A stretch of DNA of 64,000 nucleotides from contig NC_084663.1 in assembly GCF_028389875.1 (NCBI RefSeq), positions 13,344,666 through 13,408,665 on the forward strand, in the 5' to 3' direction. The position numbers and the translations under genes were made by a program. Position 1 is the first letter of the stretch, and every line of letters begins with the position of its first letter. The stretch comes from Rhea pennata. Lineage: Eukaryota > Chordata > Aves > Rheiformes > Rheidae. This document shows, piece after piece, positions 62,601-64,000 of the stretch. Below the pieces are notes generated by a model. The model was not told the DNA's origin and ran no database searches. It saw only the letters and a program-made list of their open reading frames with translations.

Positions 62601-63201
62601 AAACAGAAAACCAAACTATTTTCGGAAAAAAATACCGGTTGCACATAATACATACGTGCTATTAAAACTGGGTAACTCATAAGAATAACTGTTGAAACAG
62701 ATGTAGAACATATAAATCAATGCTTAATCCAAAATTAGCACAAGTAGAAAGGAAGGTTTTTATTTTGTTTGAAATGCTACTTTGACCTGATCTGGTTAGT
62801 CAACATTAAGTTGGAGAAATTAGGTCTTCTACAGGAGAGACTTGATTCAAGTACTGACCTATTCATAAGAGCACATGATTGTTTTACTGACAGTCACTAA
62901 ATTGAATATATAAAATTAATGATATACAGAATGCTATTTAGATCATGAAATTAAGATTTGAGAGTAACTCCTGCTAAAAATGGTAAGTTACTGTCAGCAC
63001 TCTTGATACCAATAGAGAGCTCAGAATAAAGATGTGAAATCACTTTTCTATGAAATTTGGTAATAGTTGTTTTTGGGGAGTGGGGTGTTTAAAGCAGGTA
63101 CTTACAGCAACATTGTATTCCCATATCATCCTCCAAAAGTCTATTACTGTGTTTGCTAATGGCCCCTGGGTAGCAACATATGCTTTTGGCCCATGTACTC
63201 C
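23556..63201 (-). CDS. PTPN12: PTPN12 (PTP-PEST), cytoplasmic protein tyrosine phosphatase; 15 3'-terminal coding exons
   Basis: PTP-PEST removes phosphate from tyrosines of p130Cas, paxillin-complex proteins, Shc, Pyk2/FAK and PSTPIP1 partners, and so controls adhesion turnover, migration and cytokinesis (family knowledge). Fifteen exons join into 693 codons plus stop with every junction in phase. With 95 upstream residues as in human, the protein would be 788 residues against 780 in human. Seen in the translation: the PTP signature [10 protein letters not shown] with C231 and R237; the WPD loop with D199; a Q-loop-side helix; then a long disordered tail with PPPKPPRTR (about 333-341, Cas SH3 site), [16 protein letters not shown] (about 356-371, paxillin/Hic-5 region), NPLH (597-600, Shc PTB site), [11 protein letters not shown] (673-683, Csk-SH3-like) and the 20-residue C-terminal homology tail. 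The first coding exons and promoter are beyond 64000. Fifteen exons here plus about three upstream would equal the human total of 18. Confidence 0.98.
23618..24213 (-). other. PTPN12: PTPN12 last intron, 596 nt
   Basis: GTAATT to TTCCGTTAG; nothing else recognised. A TTTATT run near 23885 is intronic. Confidence 0.9.
24214..24330 (-). CDS. PTPN12: PTPN12 exon, residues 730-769
   Basis: 117 nt, enters in phase 1, leaves in phase 1; acceptor GTTTTCCAG, donor GTAATT. Starts [20 protein letters not shown] and ends FPAEVTDI. The ends match human (DHP and ATDIG regions); the middle is divergent. Confidence 0.95.
25177..25209. repeat. 15-bp perfect inverted repeat with 3-nt loop
   Basis: The arms are AAGTTACTTGAACTT and AAGTTCAAGTAACTT around GGA. 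It lies about 100 nt downstream (in the PTPN12 sense) of the 31-nt microexon. Confidence 0.9.
25218..25245 (+). repeat. Short imperfect direct repeat
   Basis: Two copies of CCCTCTTAAAG about 15 nt apart (TACCCTCTTAAAGT, TAACCCTCTTAAAG), followed by GGGTTAC, which can pair back with GTTAACCC. Confidence 0.7.
25311..25341 (-). CDS. PTPN12: PTPN12 microexon, residues 720-730 (31 nt)
   Basis: Enters in phase 0, leaves in phase 1; acceptor TATTAACAG, donor GTAAGTAACT. Encodes [10 protein letters not shown] plus the first base of Asp730. It is supported by phase continuity with both neighbours and by the human GLITSE-type counterpart; homology alone is weak at this length. Confidence 0.88.
25342..26333 (-). 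other. PTPN12: PTPN12 intron, 992 nt, with antisense CR1 tail
   Basis: GTAAGT to ATTAACAG. Contains the CR1 fragment at 25845-26033. Confidence 0.9.
25845..26033 (+). mobile_element. CR1 LINE 3' tail, antisense to PTPN12
   Basis: Shows CAGTGGAACAGGTTGCCCAG, a diverged coding tail, GGTTGGACTAGATG, GGTCCTTTCCA and the terminal ATTCTATGATCT at 26023-26033. This is a heavily 5'-truncated copy in plus orientation, opposite to the two other CR1 copies. Confidence 0.93.
26334..26422 (-). CDS. PTPN12: PTPN12 exon, residues 690-719
   Basis: 89 nt, enters in phase 1, leaves in phase 0; acceptor TTTTGTAG, donor GTAAGT. Starts [20 protein letters not shown] and ends LPERTVSA. Aligns to the human NTPVRSEWSEL region with low identity, consistent with a disordered linker. 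Confidence 0.93.
26423..27433 (-). other. PTPN12: PTPN12 intron, 1011 nt
   Basis: GTGAGT to TTTTTTGTAG; AT-rich, no repeat recognised. Confidence 0.9.
27434..27511 (-). CDS. PTPN12: PTPN12 exon, residues 664-690 (Csk-SH3-type motif)
   Basis: 78 nt, enters in phase 1 and leaves in phase 1; acceptor GATTTAG, donor GTGAGT. Encodes [20 protein letters not shown] then [17 protein letters not shown] matches the motif shared with the PEP/PTPN22 relatives that bind Csk SH3; the first proline of human PPPLP is Ser here. Confidence 0.97.
27512..30944 (-). other. PTPN12: PTPN12 intron, 3433 nt
   Basis: GTAGGT to GATTTAG. Contains an 18-nt A run near 29128, a T14 run near 28840, and a 10-bp AT-only-type inverted repeat at 29301-29321. 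No other gene is seen. Confidence 0.9.
30945..31909 (-). CDS. PTPN12: PTPN12 large exon, residues 342-664 (disordered tail with PEST and docking motifs)
   Basis: 965 nt, enters in phase 2, leaves in phase 1; acceptor TTTTTTTTCTGCAG, donor GTAGGT. It completes Ser342, then [20 protein letters not shown] begins the paxillin/Hic-5-binding proline stretch. [30 protein letters not shown] (about 519-528) and [15 protein letters not shown] (about 594-608, Shc PTB site) are conserved islands; [15 protein letters not shown] is close to human. The segments between are fast-evolving. The plus-strand frame over its low-coordinate end (to 31138) is an antisense shadow. Confidence 0.98.
32552..32586 (+). 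repeat. A24 followed by GA microsatellite
   Basis: Twenty-four A residues then about six GA units. On the PTPN12 transcript it is a CT repeat followed by a T tract. Confidence 0.9.
37855..37878. repeat. 24-bp perfect palindrome, no spacer
   Basis: The left half is TTTGTACATCCT (37855-37866) and the right half AGGATGTACAAA (37867-37878). Pairing ends at 37854/37879. Located in a PTPN12 intron, 1.3 kb downstream of the Cas-motif exon. Confidence 0.9.
39210..39295 (-). CDS. PTPN12: PTPN12 exon, residues 314-342 (Cas-binding proline motif)
   Basis: 86 nt, enters in phase 0 and leaves in phase 2 (AG of Ser342); acceptor TAATCAG, donor GTAATT. Starts [20 protein letters not shown] and ends PPKPPRTR. 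The motif PPPKPPRTR includes the proline equivalent to human P337, needed for binding the p130Cas SH3 domain; the linker before it is divergent. Confidence 0.97.
41981..42856 (-). pseudogene. CR1 ORF2 reverse transcriptase, C-terminal part (broken)
   Basis: Motif [16 protein letters not shown] is intact; motif C is FADN with Asn for the second catalytic Asp (GAT AAT, at about 42714-42719). Between LHLGRNNP and MSQQCA only a few residues remain where CR1 family members have a longer segment, so an internal deletion is likely. Ends near the 3' end of the element. Confidence 0.9.
42825..43322 (-). pseudogene. CR1 ORF2 reverse transcriptase, N-terminal part (broken)
   Basis: Contains [18 protein letters not shown] (RT finger region) and [14 protein letters not shown] (motif A, first catalytic Asp present). 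Loses frame near 42860 by one nucleotide relative to the downstream part. Confidence 0.9.
43458..44278 (-). pseudogene. CR1 ORF2 endonuclease C-terminus and linker (broken)
   Basis: Two frames, 44278-43961 ([23 protein letters not shown]) and 43886-43458 ([28 protein letters not shown]). These are typical of CR1 ORF2 between endonuclease and RT. The frame is broken between them. Confidence 0.9.
49181..49202. repeat. 9-bp perfect inverted repeat with 4-nt loop
   Basis: CTATAGGAA, loop TGTT, TTCCTATAG. Intronic. Confidence 0.75.
50860..50900. repeat. TG/TA/CA microsatellite
   Basis: Alternating purine-pyrimidine stretch of GTGTGTGTA, ACACATATA and TATGTATGTA words. Confidence 0.75.
51411..51509 (-). 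CDS. PTPN12: PTPN12 exon, residues 281-313 (end of PTP domain)
   Basis: 99 nt, phase 0 at both ends; acceptor TATTATAG, donor GTATG. Starts [20 protein letters not shown] and ends IADGV. The stretch KYESSADW differs clearly from human, so this marks the drop in conservation at the edge of the catalytic domain. Confidence 0.96.
51608..51685 (-). CDS. PTPN12: PTPN12 exon, residues 255-280
   Basis: 78 nt, phase 0 at both ends; acceptor TATTTCAG, donor GTAAG. Starts [20 protein letters not shown] and ends SAVQTK, with the conserved MRTQR-AVQT of the PTP Q-loop region. Separated from the next exon by only 98 nt, the shortest intron in the window. Confidence 0.97.
51686..52312 (-). other. PTPN12: PTPN12 intron, 627 nt
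   Basis: GTAAGG to ATTTCAG; AT-rich, nothing else recognised. Confidence 0.9.
52313..52379 (-). CDS. PTPN12: PTPN12 exon, residues 232-254 with P-loop arginine
   Basis: 67 nt, enters in phase 2, leaves in phase 0; acceptor TTCACAG, donor GTAAGG after GGG. Completes Ser232 and encodes [20 protein letters not shown] then AG. R237 of the phosphate-binding loop is present. Confidence 0.98.
52380..54174 (-). other. PTPN12: PTPN12 intron, 1795 nt
   Basis: GTATCA to TTCACAG. Contains an AAAC microsatellite at 53557-53588. The plus-strand open frame 53538-53765 and others have no recognised content. Confidence 0.9.
53557..53588 (+). repeat. AAAC/CAAA microsatellite
   Basis: About five imperfect CAAA units followed by A and C-rich sequence. 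Confidence 0.85.
54175..54317 (-). CDS. PTPN12: PTPN12 exon, residues 185-232 with WPD loop and catalytic Cys
   Basis: 143 nt, enters in phase 0 and leaves in phase 2 (AG of Ser232); acceptor CCCCTCAG, donor GTATCA. Encodes [20 protein letters not shown] through the PICIHC end. D199 (general acid, WPD) and C231 (nucleophile) fall at exactly their human numbers. The open frame beyond 54175 runs into the intron and is not coding. Confidence 0.98.
54621..54647 (+). repeat. G-tract with G-quadruplex potential
   Basis: Four or more runs of four or more G separated by single T or A bases: GGGGTGGGGT, then eight G, A and GGGG. On the PTPN12 transcript this is a C-rich tract about 300 nt upstream of the WPD-loop exon; the G-rich strand is the transcribed template strand. 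Confidence 0.8.
56805..57405 (-). mobile_element. Old CR1 LINE 3' fragment, sense to PTPN12
   Basis: The plus strand shows the reverse complement of a CR1 3' end: a TTGGAATGGACCTCTGGA-like start, then TCCACCACCTCTCTTGGCAA, GTGTTTCAATTTGTGCC and CTTGTACTGGGGAGCCCA, in the same order as in the larger CR1 at 41907. It is far more diverged, with multiple frame breaks, and lacks the terminal ATTCTATG copies. It is 5' truncated at about the end of the reverse transcriptase region. Confidence 0.9.
57911..57970 (-). CDS. PTPN12: PTPN12 exon, residues 165-184 (60 nt)
   Basis: Encodes [20 protein letters not shown], phase 0 at both ends; acceptor AACTTAG, donor GTGAGT. Nearly identical to human. Confidence 0.96.
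57971..61105 (-). other. PTPN12: PTPN12 intron, 3135 nt
   Basis: GTAAG to AACTTAG. AT-rich; an A17 run lies near 60616. No repeat family or extra exon recognised. Confidence 0.9.
61106..61177 (-). CDS. PTPN12: PTPN12 exon, residues 141-164
   Basis: 72 nt, phase 0 at both ends; acceptor AACAG, donor GTAAG. Encodes [20 protein letters not shown] followed by RVSC. The KCERYWP motif is the conserved PTP segment; the loop after GE differs from human ([10 protein letters not shown] against DPITFAPFKI). Confidence 0.96.
61401..61433 (+). repeat. GAAA/poly-A purine microsatellite
   Basis: A-rich run with three to four GAAA units. On the PTPN12 transcript it is a pyrimidine tract about 220 nt upstream of the exon at 61106-61177. 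Confidence 0.85.
61597..61620. repeat. 10-bp perfect inverted repeat with 4-nt loop
   Basis: The arms are CTTAAGACCT and AGGTCTTAAG, loop CCTA. Each arm begins or ends with the palindrome CTTAAG. Intronic, no known function. Confidence 0.75.
62034..62072 (-). CDS. PTPN12: PTPN12 exon, residues 128-140 (39 nt)
   Basis: Encodes [13 protein letters not shown], phase 0 at both ends; acceptor TTTTCAG, donor GTATGT. This small exon carries a conserved core strand of the PTP fold. Confidence 0.96.
62073..63105 (-). other. PTPN12: PTPN12 intron, 1033 nt
   Basis: GTAAG to TTTTCAG on the minus strand. AT-rich; no repeat or other gene recognised. Confidence 0.9.
63106..63201 (-). CDS. PTPN12: PTPN12 exon, residues 96-127 (PTP core)
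   Basis: 96 nt, phase 0 at both ends, acceptor CCTAG and donor GTAAG. Starts [20 protein letters not shown] and ends MIWEYNVA. The block KAYVATQGP is the family-wide PTP motif, and the FWRMIWE helix is intact. Differences from human are minor (H for Y, A for V at the end). Confidence 0.97.
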
Positions 63202-64000
63202 CTAGGATTGCACAAAGGAACACGTAAGTTTTATACAGAAAATTTGCATTGAATAGAAGTCTTCAGGTTACAATGAAGTAAAATTAGAATATCAATCTTC
63301 CAATCTGACAGAAAGGGTGAAGATGAAATATGAATCCCATTTAAGTTAATGGAAATCTTGTTGGTGATTTCAAGAGGGTCCAAGATTATAACAGCTACCT
63401 TGCCTCAAGAGACTAACAGAAAATATTAACTTAATATTTTCTGTATGTTCCAATTCTGAAGATTTCCTTTAAGCATGCATTGACTTCTTTATTACCCAAG
63501 TATCTAATGATCAAAATTTGGATGTACACTTCCTGTCAAATCTTTCTGCTAAAAAGCACTGCCATGAACAAATTCGTGTTCCCCCCCTCTCAATAGTATC
63601 ACATTTAAAAAAATCCATTTTTAAAAAAAAAAATCTGTTTTATACGAAACCTGAAAACATTTCTGTTAATATAAGTGTTTGGCATTTCAAGTTAAATATT
63701 TAAGAAATGAGATTTACATCTCATTTTTCCTAAGTAAGCATTAAGCAGTAGAAGCAGCATCAGAATAAAACCACAGGCAAAATCCAAGAAAATCAAGAGA
63801 ACTTGCACTTTGAAATTGTACAAACAGGAGCATAACAGATTTTCAGCCAAATTCTGATTTGGTTTTAAGAATGTTAGATACAATTCCATTGCTACATTTC
63901 TCCTGTGAGCAGTCAGGAATACTTATTAACACACATGCTATATACAATTTATCAAACACCTCATTTATGATCTCTAAAAATAGTTTCTCTTCTAAGATCT
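63202..64000 (-). other. PTPN12: PTPN12 intron upstream of the first exon in the window (partial)
   Basis: Ends at the acceptor AATCCTAG adjoining 63201. No coding similarity to the preceding PTPN12 exon (the one ending at residue 95) is seen, so that exon lies beyond the right edge. The content is AT-rich with short A runs. Confidence 0.8.

Noticed and set aside
1..64000. CRISPR arrays, tRNA or rRNA genes, bacterial-type operons
   Set aside because: No regularly spaced repeats, cloverleaf or rRNA signature seen; the gene structure is plainly that of a spliced vertebrate locus.

Overview
The window is vertebrate nuclear DNA, most likely from a bird. It is AT-rich, has long introns with GT-AG boundaries, and carries three CR1 retrotransposon fragments ending in the ATTCTATG octamer typical of sauropsid CR1. 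It encodes a close orthologue of a mammalian phosphatase. The species cannot be fixed from the sequence; a crocodilian or turtle is less likely but not excluded.

The one clear gene is PTPN12 (PTP-PEST, a cytoplasmic tyrosine phosphatase) on the minus strand. Fifteen coding exons can be placed to the base between 63201 (upstream end) and 23556 (stop codon). They join in phase into 2082 nt, that is 693 codons plus stop. If the 5' part matches human, they correspond to residues 96-788, and the missing N-terminal 95 residues lie beyond 64000. All catalytic residues are present (D199, C231, R237 in that numbering), as are the Cas-SH3 proline motif, the Shc-binding NPLH, the Csk-type [11 protein letters not shown] motif and the C-terminal PSTPIP-binding tail. 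The 3' UTR probably runs left to about 21780.

Layout: 1-460 is a CpG-island promoter. By human synteny (PTPN12, then RSBN1L with the divergent RNA APTR/RSBN1L-AS1) it should drive RSBN1L leftward, outside the window, and a divergent plus-strand transcript rightward. Candidate exons of that transcript end at 528 and cover 1402-1556. From 1557 to about 21780 is intergenic DNA with a second CpG-dense patch (9601-9930), an A35 tract, a pyrimidine-rich block (14500-15830) and small inverted repeats. From about 21780 to 64000 is PTPN12. Its introns hold a 2.4-kb 5'-truncated CR1 (about 41907-44345, sense to PTPN12, reverse transcriptase inactivated), an older CR1 fragment (56805-57405, sense), a short antisense CR1 tail (25845-26033), a 24-bp perfect palindrome (37855-37878) and a 15-bp perfect hairpin beside a 31-nt microexon.

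I found no CRISPR array, tRNA, rRNA or plainly novel system. The least explained parts are the divergent transcript near the left edge and the intergenic CpG patch.
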